DNA of 64,000 bases from Welwitschia mirabilis. Lineage: Eukaryota > Gnetophyta > Gnetopsida > Welwitschiales. Positions 48,040 to 60,236 of the stretch are shown here, piece after piece. The notes beneath the pieces are model-generated. The model saw nothing but the letters and a program-made list of their open reading frames with translations. It was not told the origin of the DNA and ran no database searches. A program made the position numbers and the translations under genes. The stretch is from positions 212,778,851-212,842,850 of the forward strand of contig JBOZIK010000001.1 of NCBI GenBank assembly GCA_051453625.1, given 5' to 3'. Numbering within the stretch: the first letter of the stretch is position 1; each line of letters starts with the position of its first letter.

Positions 48040-49000
48040 TAGATATAATGTTTGAATTAAATTTTGTCAATGCATCCTACTGCTATCAACTTCATTTAGA
48101 GAATGAATCTTGAAGGAGATGGAAAGAAATAAAAAGATATCCTTAACCTCACCTAAATAGATCTCAAAATCCTTAATAGAAAATAAGTATTAATTGCCCT
48201 GGTGTAGGTAGAAAACTATAAAGAAGATTCCATACTACCAAAATAACTCTAAGAATTTTTCAAGGTATTTAAAGATTTAAAGATGCTACCATCTAAGAGG
48301 AAAGTATAACATGCAATTGACTTAGTTTCTAGAGTACAACCAATAGCCTAAGCACGCTATTGATTCTCAGTGATAGAACTAAGAGAACTGAAACTATAAA
48401 TTAAACAACTACTTTTACAGGAAAACCTTTACCTTAGTGTATCACCATGAGGCATCCTAGTACTTTTTGTAAAGAGAAAGGATGGTACTTTGCAACTTTT
48501 CATTGACTATGGATAGCTAAGTAAGATAACCATTAAAAACAGTTATCATCTAATAAGAATTGACAAATTTTTAGATCAAATCCAAGAAGATAAGTTCTTC
48601 TCAAAAATTAACTTAAAATTTGGATATCATTAAATCTGTATCAAGGATAAAGATATTTGCAAAATACCTTTAAAACAAGATATGGGCATTACAAGTTTAG
48701 AGTAATCTCCTTCAATCTAACAAATGTTCTAGATACTTTTATGAGTTTCATAAATGATATTTTCTAATATTATTTAGATAAAATTGTAGTTATATTTTCA
48801 AATGACATTTTAATATATTTAAAAAATCAAGATGATTATGTTACACATTTAAAGAACATTTTACAGGTCTTGTCTAATCATAATTTCAAGGCCAAATTAG
48901 AAAAAATGTGAATTTTTCCCTATAAAATGTAGTTACTTAGGATAGGTTAATTTTAGTAAAGGGATCACAATTAATCTAGCCAAAATATAAGATGTAAGGG
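48040..49000 (+). pseudogene. Element 2: reverse transcriptase, decayed
   Basis: The forward frame near 48480-48680 reads DGTLQLFIDYG, then ITIKNSYHLIRIDKFLDQIQ, FFSKINLKFGYH and IKDKDICKIPL. These align in order with the fingers/palm of Ty3/gypsy RT ('DGTLRLCIDYRQLNK.TIKNRYPLPRID', 'FSKIDLRSGYHQIRI'). The catalytic box reads FSNDILIYL (about 48815-48840) where active enzymes have F(I/V)DDILVYS, so one catalytic Asp is lost. Stops are scattered. RT would copy element RNA to DNA in the particle. Confidence 0.8.
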
Positions 49001-49194
49001 AATGGCTAGAATTCAAGGACATTATACAAGTTTGAAGTTTCTTAGGGCTGGTCAACTTCTATCAAAAATTCTTTTTGGGATTCTCTCAAATTATAGCTTT
49101 ATTAATAGATTTAATCAAATTAACATCCACATTTAACTTAACAGTAAATGTAAGGAAGGATTTCTTAGACTAAAGCTACTACTTATAATAGCCC

Positions 49195-49590
49195 CTTTTC
49201 TTAAAATTATAGACATGAACAAATCATTCACAGTTATCACTGATACTTCTACTTAAGGAAAATGAACTATACTTAGCCGAGATGATTAGGTAATCATCTA
49301 CGAATCATGAAAGATAAAATTAATAAAGAAAAACTATTCCATCCATGATCTCGAACTAGTAGTCATAGTGCATGCTCTAAAAGTTTATAGACATTACCTA
49401 GTGGAAGGTTAATTCTTACTCAAAACAAATCACAAAAGCCTAGAATATTTTTAGAAATAGCCTCTTTTGAATATGTGACAGAGGAGATGGGGTAAATTTC
49501 TCATAGAATGCAACTTTAAATTATAGTATATCCTAATAAAGAATAACAAAGTTATAGATGCCCTAAGTAGAATGTGGTACATGCTAGCAA
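49195..49590 (+). pseudogene. Element 2: RNase H, decayed
   Basis: SFTVITDTST (about 49205-49240) corresponds to the first catalytic Asp block ('F.l.TDAS'). TNHKSLEYF (about 49426-49452) corresponds to 'TDHKSLKYL' with the Asp replaced by Asn. NNKVIDALSRM (about 49543-49575) corresponds to the terminal 'N.VADALSR'. It directly follows RT, as in all Ty3/gypsy polyproteins. Several stops. Confidence 0.75.
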
Positions 49591-49729
49591 TCACTATCAC
49601 ATTAGATCTATCAGCTTTTCTTAAGACATTCTTAGCTAATACTCCATAATTTAAGGACATACATCGACTACTTTAAGAAGAAAAATATGTAGACACTTAC
49701 ATACTCTCATAGGATGAATATCTCTTAAA

Positions 49730-51340
49730 AGGATGATGCCTTTGCATTCTACAAGACCCATAGAAAAGAAAGTTGATTTCTAAACTACATGAATTCCTAT
49801 ATGAAGGACATCCCAGACTCATTAGGAATTATCATCAACTATGAAAATATTATTATTATCTAGAATAAAAATAGAATTAAAGGAATACATATGTAATTAT
49901 CCCATATGCTAGTAAATGAAGATTGATTGAGAAACATCCATAGAACTCCTTCACCTTTAAGAGTACCATAGTGGAAATGGGAAGAAATCTCCATGGATTT
50001 CATCATTGGGCTATCCTTTACTAATAAATAACATGAGGTAATTTTCATTTGTGTAGAGAGCTTATTCAAAATTACCCATTTCATTACATTCTAGAGCTCT
50101 AACATAGCTAAAGAATTAGTTCTACATTTGTGTAAGAAGTTTTTAAATTACATGATGCACCTCAAGTCATAATATATGACTAAGATAAAAAAATTATTAT
50201 CTAATTTCTGATAAAGTTTCTTCTATCAATTAGGTACTAAACTAAGTTTCAGTACTNNNNNNNNNNNNNNNNNNNNNNNNNNNNNNNNNNNNNNNNNNNN
50301 NNNNNNNNNNNNNNNNNNNNNNNNNNNNNNNNNNNNNNNNNNNNNNNNNNNNNNNNAAATTACCCATTTCATTGCATTCTAGAGCTCTAACATAGCTAAA
50401 GAATTAGTTCTACATTTGTGCAAGAAGTTTTTAAATTACATGATGCACCTCAAGTCATAATATATGACTGAGATAAAAATTCTTATTTGAGTTCTGATAA
50501 AGTTTCTTCTATCACTTAGGTACTAGACTCAGTTTCTATACTACATACTGCCTAAAAATAGATTATTGAATTAAAAGAGTAAATCACATACTAGAAGATA
50601 CTCTATAATGTTACATGGTTAAAAAGCCCAAAAAATGGAAGAAATACCTACATTTGGCTTAGTTTGCTTACAACGAGACATTCTAGGCCTCCATTCAATG
50701 CTTACCATTCAAAGTGATGTATGGCAGGAATTGTTCCACCCATGTCACATGGTCAGATCCCTCATAGAGATCACAAAAGACTACACCTTCTAAATTAAAA
50801 GTTATAAAAGATGTAATTACCAAAATAAAAAGAAAAATATAAGCTATACAAGATTAATACAAGAAATACTATGNNNNNNNNNNNNNNNNNNNNNNNNNNN
50901 NNNNNNNNNNNNNNNNNNNNNNNNNNNNNNNNNNNNNNNNNNNNNNNNNNNNNNNNNNNNNNNNNNNNNNNNNTTTCTTCTATCAATTAGGTACTAAACT
51001 CAGTTTCAGTACTACATACCGCCTAGAAATAGATTATTGAACTAAAAGAGTAAATCACATACTACAAGATACTCTATGATGTTACATGGCCAAAAAGCCC
51101 AAAAAATGGAAGAACTTCCTACATTCGGCTAAGTTTGCTTACAATTAGACATTCCAGACCTCCATTCAATGCTTACCATTTAAAGTGAGGTATGGCAGGA
51201 ATTGTTCCACCCATGTCACATGGTCAGATCCTTCATAGAGATTACAAAAGACTACATCCTCTAAATAAAAAGTTATGAAAGATGTAATTACCAAAATAAA
51301 AAGAAAAATACAAGCTATACAAGATTAATACAAGAAATAC
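49730..51340 (+). pseudogene. Element 2: integrase, decayed
   Basis: WEEISMDFIIGLS (about 49978-50016) holds the first core Asp. LHDAPQVIIYD followed by a stop and DK (about 50144-50180) holds the second Asp. RVNHILEDTL, FAYNETF and PFKVMYGRNC (about 50575-50740) match the end of the core ('ERVNR.LEDMLR', 'EFAYN', 'PFE..YGR'). The third catalytic residue lies in the damaged 'QTERVN' position. The integrase after RNase H places the element in Ty3/gypsy rather than copia. Two gaps with duplicated ends make the region look longer than it is. Confidence 0.8.
50068..50542. repeat. Gap-flanking duplicate pair (50068-50256 / 50357-50542)
   Basis: About 188 bases of integrase sequence abut a 100-N gap on both sides. 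Confidence 0.9.
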
Positions 51341-51344
51341 TATG
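50503..51344. repeat. Gap-flanking duplicate pair (50503-50873 / 50974-51344)
   Basis: 371 bases at offset 471 abut a 100-N gap (50874-50973) on both sides; nearly identical. Confidence 0.9.
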
Positions 51345-51355
51345 ATAAAAAACAT

Positions 51356-52213
51356 NNNNNNNNNNNNNNNNNNNNNNNNNNNNNNNNNNNNNNNNNNNNN
51401 NNNNNNNNNNNNNNNNNNNNNNNNNNNNNNNNNNNNNNNNNNNNNNNNNNNNNNNNNNNNNNNNNNNNNNNNNNNNNNNNNNNNNNNNNNNNNNNNNNNN
51501 NNNNNNNNNNNNNNNNNNNNNNNNNNNNNNNNNNNNNNNNNNNNNNNNNNNNNNNNNNNNNNNNNNNNNNNNNNNNNNNNNNNNNNNNNNNNNNNNNNNN
51601 NNNNNNNNNNNNNNNNNNNNNNNNNNNNNNNNNNNNNNNNNNNNNNNNNNNNNNNNNNNNNNNNNNNNNNNNNNNNNNNNNNNNNNNNNNNNNNNNNNNN
51701 NNNNNNNNNNNNNNNNNNNNNNNNNNNNNNNNNNNNNNNNNNNNNNNNNNNNNNNNNNNNNNNNNNNNNNNNNNNNNNNNNNNNNNNNNNNNNNNNNNNN
51801 NNNNNNNNNNNNNNNNNNNNNNNNNNNNNNNNNNNNNNNNNNNNNNNNNNNNNNNNNNNNNNNNNNNNNNNNNNNNNNNNNNNNNNNNNNNNNNNNNNNN
51901 NNNNNNNNNNNNNNNNNNNNNNNNNNNNNNNNNNNNNNNNNNNNNNNNNNNNNNNNNNNNNNNNNNNNNNNNNNNNNNNNNNNNNNNNNNNNNNNNNNNN
52001 NNNNNNNNNNNNNNNNNNNNNNNNNNNNNNNNNNNNNNNNNNNNNNNNNNNNNNNNNNNNNNNNNNNNNNNNNNNNNNNNNNNNNNNNNNNNNNNNNNNN
52101 NNNNNNNNNNNNNNNNNNNNNNNNNNNNNNNNNNNNNNNNNNNNNNNNNNNNNNNNNNNNNNNNNNNNNNNNNNNNNNNNNNNNNNNNNNNNNNNNNNNN
52201 NNNNNNNNNNNNN
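51356..52213. other. 858-N gap in element 2
   Basis: No flanking duplication seen. It would hold the integrase C-terminus. Open frames spanning it consist almost wholly of N. Confidence 0.9.
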
Positions 52214-52320
52214 ACTACACCTTGATCTAGTAACATATTATGCTCAAACCCAACTTGACTTTTGCTGTCTAATCTAAATAATTCCTAAATAATAGAACTA
52301 AGAAACTAAAGAATAAAAAT

Positions 52321-52380
52321 GTAAATGAAGGAATTATCCAATGGACCTGTTGCAATCGACAAACTTGGAAAATAATGATT
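52321..52380 (+). pseudogene. Possible chromodomain remnant
   Basis: The frame reads VNEGIIQW, a short linker, then QTWK. It fits the spacing of the chromodomain core 'eYLVkW.g.....aTWE' found at the integrase C-terminus of chromoviruses. Only about 20 residues are visible, so this is tentative. If right, element 2 is a chromovirus, which agrees with its PBS and TGTAAT..ACA LTR ends. Confidence 0.35.
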
Positions 52381-52580
52381 ACATGTAAGAAACTTTTTCC
52401 GAACTCTTTACTAAAGCATGATATCCTATTTTTTCATCATCAATGTATCTCATACTAAATAATATATCTCCTTTACTTATGTTTTATAGATAATACAAAA
52501 AATAATCTGGATGAGCATGGCTTTAGAAATAATGGAAGAATAGGAGAAACTGCACTCGAGGACAAGCACAATGCTTAAGT

Positions 52581-52589
52581 GGGAGGGGA
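52581..52589 (+). promoter_or_regulatory. Polypurine tract of element 2
   Basis: GGGAGGGGA directly before the TG of the 3' LTR. Confidence 0.8.
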
Positions 52590-53005
52590 TGTAATATTTC
52601 AAATTTACTATTTATAAAATAAATATGTTAAGGCACTAAATGAGCATAATTAATGAGATATGAATGGGCATGATCCAAATATGTAATGATGTATCCTTTC
52701 ATTATACTATTTAATTCTATGGCATTATGCTAGGTGGATTAGATTGGGTGGATGTAACTGGTGACAACCTTAGCCAATCCCCAAGGGTCTAAGGAGGGGA
52801 ACTCAGGTCATAGTCCACATTTTTACCTTTGAATACTAGTCTATGTCTATTAGCTAGATGATAAGAAATGTAATCCACTTCTTCTAATAATCAATTCTAA
52901 CTTTCTTTCAAGTTATTCCTTCTTATTCTTATTGATCCTAGCATATTGTTTTGTATGTTTCTTTTTATGTGAAGTAATATAAAAATAGTATTTTGGAATA
53001 TTACA
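52590..53005 (+). mobile_element. Element 2: 3' LTR (416 bp)
   Basis: TGTAATATTTC to ATTACA, collinear with 40773-41187 over its full length, including the conserved block 'aactcaggtcatagtccaca'. Confidence 0.9.
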
Positions 53006-54204
53006 GTGCTAGTCTTCATCTTTACATTGGACTACTAGTTCAAAGTCTTTTATGTAATATTTCCAATTATCAAGGATCCATTATGAAATATTATAATTGA
53101 TATTAGAATAATGTAAGAAATAGTAAAGTGATATTTGAAAAAAAAATCCTATTTTTTCTTAAAACATATAAACATCAAAGTAGATCTAAGAGGAAGATCT
53201 TAATGATACCTAGTGAGATATAACCACTTTTTAATATCAAATGTGGCATGAATACTAGCCATACTTATGTCTATTTTCAATGGATAGGATCTATAAATGT
53301 TTCCTCCAAAGAATCATAGAGATGATAAAGGAAGGTAAGGAGATAAAGAGTGGGAGGATTTTAAAGATGAAAGTAATAAAAGACATATAAATCTATGATG
53401 TTTAAATAAAAAATCCATTCAAATCTCTCCTCATTATTATGGTTCTTAATGTATACCTTAGTAACTTTAATGTTTGTGAAATTTTAAGAAATATCAAACT
53501 AGACATGGAGCCATTCCTTTATGAGATAAAAAATAAGAAATATAAGCTTTATAAATGTGAGTATCAAATATACAAATATTCTTATAGGATATTAAAATAT
53601 TATCTAGAAGCCTAGGAGCTAAGGAGAATGGAAGAACAACCAAGCCCTATGCAAAAATAATGACTAGAACTATAACAATAAGTAGTATCTCATGCAAGCT
53701 AGGAAACTAATAAAATCATATGTAAAAAATTCAAGTTTTAAGAACATACAACCAAAAAAAATACATTTAATAATTTGAACGAACAAAATTAAAAATACTT
53801 TAAACCTTAAATATCATAGAAAAAACCATAACAAAAGAATATCAGTAAGAACAAATAAGTCTAGATACTCTTTAATCAACATAACTATGAATGCTTGCTT
53901 TATTTGAGTAAAGAATACACATAGAATATAGTAGTTGAATCTAAAACTTTTATATGAAGTATTTTAATTTCATGAATCATCATTAGTAATAGTACTCAAA
54001 TAGGATCATAATTTGTTTTTTTAAATTTTGATAAATTTCCTTTCATCATCTTGGTGCATATGTTTACTTTAGTATGGCCTACCATCTAGAACTAAATTAT
54101 TAAACTAAATCATTTAAAATAAATTTTAAAAATAATTTAATTATTTTAGGTAAAGAAAGCTAAGGATTATTAGATTTGTCTTTATCTAGTAGAGTTTAGA
54201 TATG
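53006..54204. other. AT-rich stretch without recognisable gene
   Basis: A-rich on the plus strand, no open frames of note, no match to other repeats in the window. Confidence 0.6.
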
Positions 54205-55500
54205 TCCATGTAAAGTTTTATAATTTATATAAACCAAAACCCTCATTGTAGTAGATTTCTAATGTTATTCTTTTCAAAAGGATAAATTAAGGTAGGTCTA
54301 AATAAAGACACTACAAATTCTTAAAACCTATAGTGGTTTAAAACAAAATTAAAAATTAAAGTTGTGATGAGTTTTAAATTGAATGGTAAAAAAGGAAAAT
54401 AAACTATCTTTGAAGTCTAGCTTGAATCATTTAATAGCATAACTTCACTTCTATGGTGTTCTATAACTTCCTACAACAAAACTTAAATTATCAAGTTATA
54501 ATAGATTGGGCCATGATAACATAATCTCATTTACTACATAAGTGTTGGTGAATTCATTAATCACTTTAATTCTTCATAGCCTTTTATGAGCATGGAATCT
54601 AAAAACTTAACAACTTAGTTATCAAAATAACTTAATAATGTAGTTTTACTTAAGCATTAAATGTATGAGTCTACTCAAAACTCAAAACAAAAAATAAATA
54701 CTAAATCATTGAAATAGAAATTTACATTACATTGGAAGAAGAAGATGAAGCTAATATAGGCTCCTTGAAGCTAGTCCAATTCTAAAGGAGAAGCTTAGAA
54801 ATCCATATTGATGGCTGATGCTATAAGGATTTTTAACTATTTTAATTTTACCCATTAAATAGTTTTGAAAATGATGACTTAAGACTCTTTTATAGGTAAG
54901 GGTATTGTTGAGGTAGTTAGGAGCCTTTAGTTTGTAGTGATAGGTAATGGTTATAATAGGGTAGTTATATATTTTATCATGTAACCTTAGCTAGGATCTT
55001 CATCTTATTGTGAAAGTTATCATGATGCATCCAAGAAGTGACATTTAGATCATGATGCTTTTACTAATTGGTGTTATCGCCATGTGTCTCCAACATCATC
55101 ACACATGTCATTGTCACATGTCACTGCCACATGTTTCTTGCATTACTACCATGTATTATTAAGGATATTAGTTATTTTTTATGTGAAACCTAATTAAACC
55201 CACAACTACAATTTGATTACTTTTTCATAACACTTTTAAAATTTAACTCTTTTAATGTTCTTTTTTCAAAGGACCAGTAGTGTTCGTTACCTAGATAGAG
55301 TGTTGACATTTTCTATTAAATGAACTTCATATTTTAGTATGTCCTTTATAATGTAGAAAATAGCCTTAAATTATCATGGAAAAGTGCATAAATTTACAAA
55401 TCATATTAGACAGGGCAAAATTATGATAAAATGAATATTCTAATATCTTTTCCTAAGATGAATTAATCAAATATACTTTGTATAAATGTCAATTTTTACA
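54205..55500 (-). mobile_element. Athila-like LTR (family A), minus strand, copy 3
   Basis: The right end is AATTTTTACA (minus-strand TGTAAAAATT) at 55491-55500. It is collinear with copy 1 (4020-5313) and, inverted, with the plus copy at 58901-60213. It has a minus-strand TATA-like box (complement of ttttatagg near 54889) and a length near 1.3 kb. It faces the plus-strand LTR across about 3.4 kb. Confidence 0.65.
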
Positions 55501-56323
55501 TGTTCTCATGCCTCCTAACCATACTTTTACTAAACTTTAGCAAAAAGTCTAAAAAAGAAATGATTTAACATAGATAAATTATAAAGAAAAACATTTAAGT
55601 ATAGGAATGATTTAAGTTTTAAACAATTTTAACCAATTTTTAAAAACAAGGCACAAAAAATTAGTAGAATTATTCAAAAAATAGATGTTAAACCTTCTAA
55701 TCAAAATTAAACTTTATCCTAATAGTTCAAAAACATAGAGAAAATTCAATGCCAAATTTGAGAACAAGTTAGAACTTTAAATAGAAAGATTTTAATTACA
55801 TGTCTTTTTATTAAAACTTCACAGAGGAATAAAAAACAATGCAAAATAAAAACTATAATGCATAAGAAAGAAAAAGAAAAATGCTAAAAGATGCTTAAAG
55901 TAAAAGATAATTATATGGGAAATCACTAAGTGATAAGGTTTCATTAATGATTATTGTAGATGGTAAGGATAAAGAGAAATAAAAGATGAAAAATTAATAA
56001 GAAGAAGGATAGAAATGAAGAAGAAGATAAAATTGAATATGATGAAGTGTCAAAATGAAATTAAAAATGGATGAAACCCAAGTTACAATCTATTTATGTG
56101 AAAGATCATAAGATTTTAGTGACATGAGATGAATTTGAATTACAATAAGAGGATATTGAAAAAAACATAACATGATTAAAGGAAAATGGGCAATGATGTT
56201 GATGAGATCTCATGGTAATCATGAGTTTCTATGATATATGCTCTTTAGTTTGGAAAATGGATTGGAAATAAGACTCATGAGAAAAATCAAGAAAAATGGA
56301 CTAAAAAAATACTACCAAACAAT
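55501..56323. other. Unassigned AT-rich stretch
   Basis: A-rich, no gene or element ends recognised. Confidence 0.6.
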
Positions 56324-56674
56324 AGCACCAATGGAGATAACTAGTAGTACTAGCTAATTATGAAGAAGTTAGTTGTACTTTAGCTGAGGGATGAAATGCA
56401 TTATGGACAAAGGATTATGATTATAGGAATAGTGAAATTCTAAGAAGGAATTAAAGTTGTTATAGACTCAAGGAAGAGGGTCAATATTAGATGTTACACA
56501 CAAATTATGCAAGAATAATGATAGCACCAATGGAGATAAGTAGTATCACCTTCTAATTATGAAGAAGGTAGTTGTACTTTAGGAAAGGGATGAAATGCAA
56601 TGTGGAAAGAGGACTATGATTATAGGAATAGTGAAATTGTAAGAAGGATTTAAAGTTGTTATAGACATAAGGAT
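56324..56674 (+). repeat. Direct repeat, two units of about 152 bases
   Basis: 56324-56476 and 56523-56674 share long blocks (agcaccaatggagataa, then gattataggaatagtgaaatt) at a period of 199 bases. They have diverged enough to be a real local duplication; no gap lies between them. Confidence 0.8.
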
Positions 56675-57058
56675 TAATGAGGACTATAGGATTGTCTAGT
56701 TTTATCAATGGCTTGGATTTAATTATTATAAATTAAGTCATGTATCAAAAGGTCTTTTCAAAAGAAATACAACTGTGTTCTTTGATGTGTTTTCTCATAG
56801 AACAATATGATTAAAATTAATGATGTAAAAATGCAAAACAAATGCAAAATGTACTAGGGATTAAACGTGAGCTATAAATTCTTATGGATTTTAAAAATAA
56901 AAATACCTAGGTAAATGACCAATTTATTGAGGATTTTTATAAATTTTATTTTTATTTTTATGAATTAAAAATGTTAAGGAAATAAGATATTCATTAAGTA
57001 AACATAAAATAATTCAAAATTTAATATGAAAGTTATTAAGTAGAAATGTTAAATTAAG

Positions 57059-58360
57059 TAAACACAAGAAAATCTCAAAATTCAATATTTTCTTTCCATA
57101 ATTTACTTTTTCTACAACTACACATATCCTTTATTCAAATATCTCGATAATATTGAGAATCCATTCTTATAAAATTTTCTTTCAATATAACTAAGCATGT
57201 GTATCTTGAAAAAACTAGTGTTGCATTACCAGCATGCATATACAGCCTTGATGTAGTTGATTATGTCATAATTAAACTATCAAAGATGCATTTATAGTGA
57301 GCATCTACAGCCTTGATGTGGTTAATTAAATACAATTAATTGAACAAAATAAAATGTTCTTTTAGAGAAGAGATGTTATAGTTTATTTTGATTTACCTTT
57401 TCATATTCATCATTATTTTTTAATTCATATAGAAGGGGTCACATTATCCACATAAAATTCTTAAGAATAAAAGTATATAATGGAAATTAGATTCCACATT
57501 TTTCATCCATACTTTCCAAAATTGGAGACCTTGAATAAAACTAATCATAATAAGATAATTCAAAATCAAGTACAACCTCTTCTTAAATAATATAAGTATG
57601 CTTTTAAATTCTATCTAAACCTATGCTAACAAGATGATTAATTACTAGTAGTTTATTTGNNNNNNNNNNNNNNNNNNNNNNNNNNNNNNNNNNNNNNNNN
57701 NNNNNNNNNNNNNNNNNNNNNNNNNNNNNNNNNNNNNNNNNNNNNNNNNNNNNNNNNNNTAAACACAAGAAAATCTCAAAATTCAATCTTTTCTTTTCAT
57801 AATTTACTTTTTCTATAACAACACATATTCTTTATTTAAGCATCTTGATAATATTGAGAATCCATTATTATAAAATTTTCTTTCAATATAACTAATCATG
57901 TGTATCTTGAAAAAACTAGTGTTGCATTACCGGCATGCATATATAGCATTGATGTAGTTGATTATGTCATAATTAAACTATCAAAGATGCATTTCTAGTG
58001 AGCATCTATAGACTTGATGTGGTTAATTAAATACAATTAATTGATCAAAATAAAATGTTCTTTTAGAGCAGAGATGTTATAGTTTATTTTGATTTACCTT
58101 TTCATATTCATCATTATTTTTTAACTCATATAGAAGGGGTCACATTATCCACATAAAATTCTTGAGAATAAAAGTATATAATGGAAATTAGATTCCACAT
58201 TTTTCACCCATACTTTCCAAAATTGGAGACCTTGAATAAAACTAATCATAATAAGATAATTCAAAATCAAGTATAACCTCTTCTTAAATAATATAAGTAT
58301 GCTTTTAAATTTTATCTAAACCTATGCTAACAAGATGATTAATTACTAGTAGTTTATTTG
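57059..58360. repeat. Gap-flanking duplicate pair (57059-57659 / 57760-58360)
   Basis: 601 bases at offset 701 abut a 100-N gap on both sides, differing at only a few percent of positions. Confidence 0.95.
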
Positions 58361-58593
58361 TTAATGGTTATCAACTAGAATTATTAAGTTTTATGGATGA
58401 AGGAATGTATAGAAGGAGAGGATGATCAGTTAGCCTTATGAAATAAACCCAACTAGGAAGGGATAGATGATGAGGTTTAAGAGGATAATGGCTTGTTCTA
58501 TGGGATAGACAAAATTTAGAGTTATTTAAATGAAGGTTTTAAGGTAATAATTATATAAGTGAGAGTGTTTTGATGGTTTTAGGTTGTGAGGAA

Positions 58594-58628
58594 GGGGAGG
58601 AGGGATGGGGTTAAAGAGGGGAAGGGGG
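58594..58628 (+). other. G-quadruplex-type motif
   Basis: Five G-runs of three or more (GGGG, GGG, GGGG, GGGG, GGGGG) separated by loops of 4, 2, 7 and 2 bases inside a purine-rich block (about 58588-58632). It meets the usual four-run rule on the plus strand and is highly unusual for this AT-rich window. It lies 270 bases upstream of the plus-strand family A LTR, where a 3' untranslated or polypurine region of another element could be. Confidence 0.7.
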
Positions 58629-58900
58629 AAAGACTACCAAGAAAAGGTGTTTTTAATATTTTTAATTTTTTTTACCTAAATATAATCTAAAATCATGCAA
58701 TAAAACCAAAAATTTCTAATAAAAGGATTTTCCAATGTGATGCATGTATGAAGGCTTGTAGGTATCAAAGAAAAGATTAGAAGCATTCTAGACTAGATAA
58801 TAATACATACAGATTTTTGTGCATCCGACCATAAAATTAGAAAGAAAATTAGTTAAAGTAGTAAAATTTGCATATTAATAGTTAAAAAAATATATTAACA

Positions 58901-60213
58901 TGTAAAAATTAACATTTATATCAAGTGTTCTAGACTAATTTATTATAAATAAAAATATTAATTTGATTATTTTAATCATAAAATATGTCTTCTATCATTT
59001 TTAAAAATAAAATTCAATATTATGTTTTTCTCCATATTAATTATAGAGTTATAGCCACATTTTAAAATACATGATGGAAGATGAACATAACTTCATATAA
59101 AAATAATGGTGGCGATGGAGACAAAAGTTGGTGACACATAACTGTAGAATTAGAAGACATGTGACAGAGGTACATGAAGGTGGCACTAGACACATGTGGA
59201 AATAGCACCAGTTAGTAGAGGAATCTAGCTCCAAAGAACATGTGTTAAACTCGTCATAATAAATTCCACCTAATTCATATAATAATCTTTAACAAATACT
59301 ACAAGAAAATCTCCACCAAATGCTAAATAAAAAGGACTCTACCTAATGCTAGAAGATAAAATCTTATCTACCTAATGCTACTAGATAACTTCTACCTAAT
59401 GGTATATGATAGAATATTATCTACCTAATGATAAATGATGAAAATTTTACCTAATTCTTTAAGTCAAGAATGTAATCATCCCCCATGATCATCTCTTCTT
59501 ATAAAAGAACCTTAAACCCTTTATTGTATTCATCCTTTCCTTGGAGAATTATACCTCTTTGGAGCATGGACTTGTAATGGCTTTCTAAGTGATTCTTTAA
59601 AAGAGTGAACTAGTTTTTAAGGATTACTAAGGATTTCTTCCTTGTTTCTTCTTTCGTTTCTATAAAGCTATTCTTCTTGTAATGCAAAATTTATTTTTCT
59701 TGATCTTAATTCATGACTAATATCATAATTAGAATGATCAGTTAACGTTTTTAACTATTAAGTTCAATTTAGTTATGTGAATTCCTCTTTATTACTTAGT
59801 CTTTTAATTTCATAAATCTTGAGTACTTTAGGAGTTCTTACTTTTTATTATTACTTAAGACTAAAGTATTAATTAGATTCACCATTTCTTATATGGTGGA
59901 TTAGATTATGCCCTATGAATTAAACCAAAAGCACTTGATCATTTGGATTATTTTTCAGGAAGGCAATTGGACAACATTAAAGTGAAGGACTGCTTTGGAT
60001 AAATTAGTAATACCTTGAAGCTAGTTTGCTTCATTCTTCTCTAAGATTAATTTCAACTCTGGAATTCACATTTACCTTTTCTTTATTTACTTTGTAATTT
60101 GCATTAAGATTTAAGTTAGTATAATGCTAATCCTAAACCCATGTTATCCCTGAGGAAGAATGATAGTTAAGTGAAAACTTAGCTTATCTAGTTATTGTAC
60201 TATACGTTAATTA
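58901..60213 (+). mobile_element. Athila-like 5' LTR (family A), plus strand
   Basis: Starts TGTAAAAATTAAC. The end is inferred from the duplicate copy at 61475, which keeps a CA before the PBS. TATAAAAG lies at 59500-59507. The Asp-tRNA-type PBS beside it is the mark of Athila/Calypso-type and related plant gypsy elements. The sequences 59357-60518 and 60619-61779 are the same region represented twice. AACATG is shared just outside the TG by three copies, so the true outer edge may lie a few bases further out. Confidence 0.65.
59500..59507 (+). promoter_or_regulatory. TATA box of family A LTR
   Basis: TATAAAAG, about 600 bases into the LTR, with corresponding minus-strand boxes in the inverted copies near 12617 and 54889. 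Confidence 0.45.
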
Positions 60214-60218
60214 GGTAT

Positions 60219-60236
60219 TGGCACTATTGCCAGGGA
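60219..60236 (+). promoter_or_regulatory. Primer-binding site, Asp-tRNA type (decayed)
   Basis: TGGCACTATTGCCAGGGA differs from the plant Asp-tRNA PBS (TGGCGCCGTTGCCGGGGA) at four positions, all C-to-T or G-to-A and all in CpG contexts. The duplicate copy at 61481-61498 has two further differences. Confidence 0.7.

Noticed and set aside
51340-52277. Open frames of about 300 codons on both strands
   Set aside because: Almost entirely N; the sequence outside the gap contributes only a few residues. The same holds for 7533-8212, 8348-8674, 9305-9905, 30646-31026, 41667-41954 and 61823-62434.
57059-58360. Segmental or tandem duplication of about 600 bp
   Set aside because: The copies end exactly at a 100-N gap and differ by only a few percent, as at nearly all other gaps; an assembly artefact is the better explanation.
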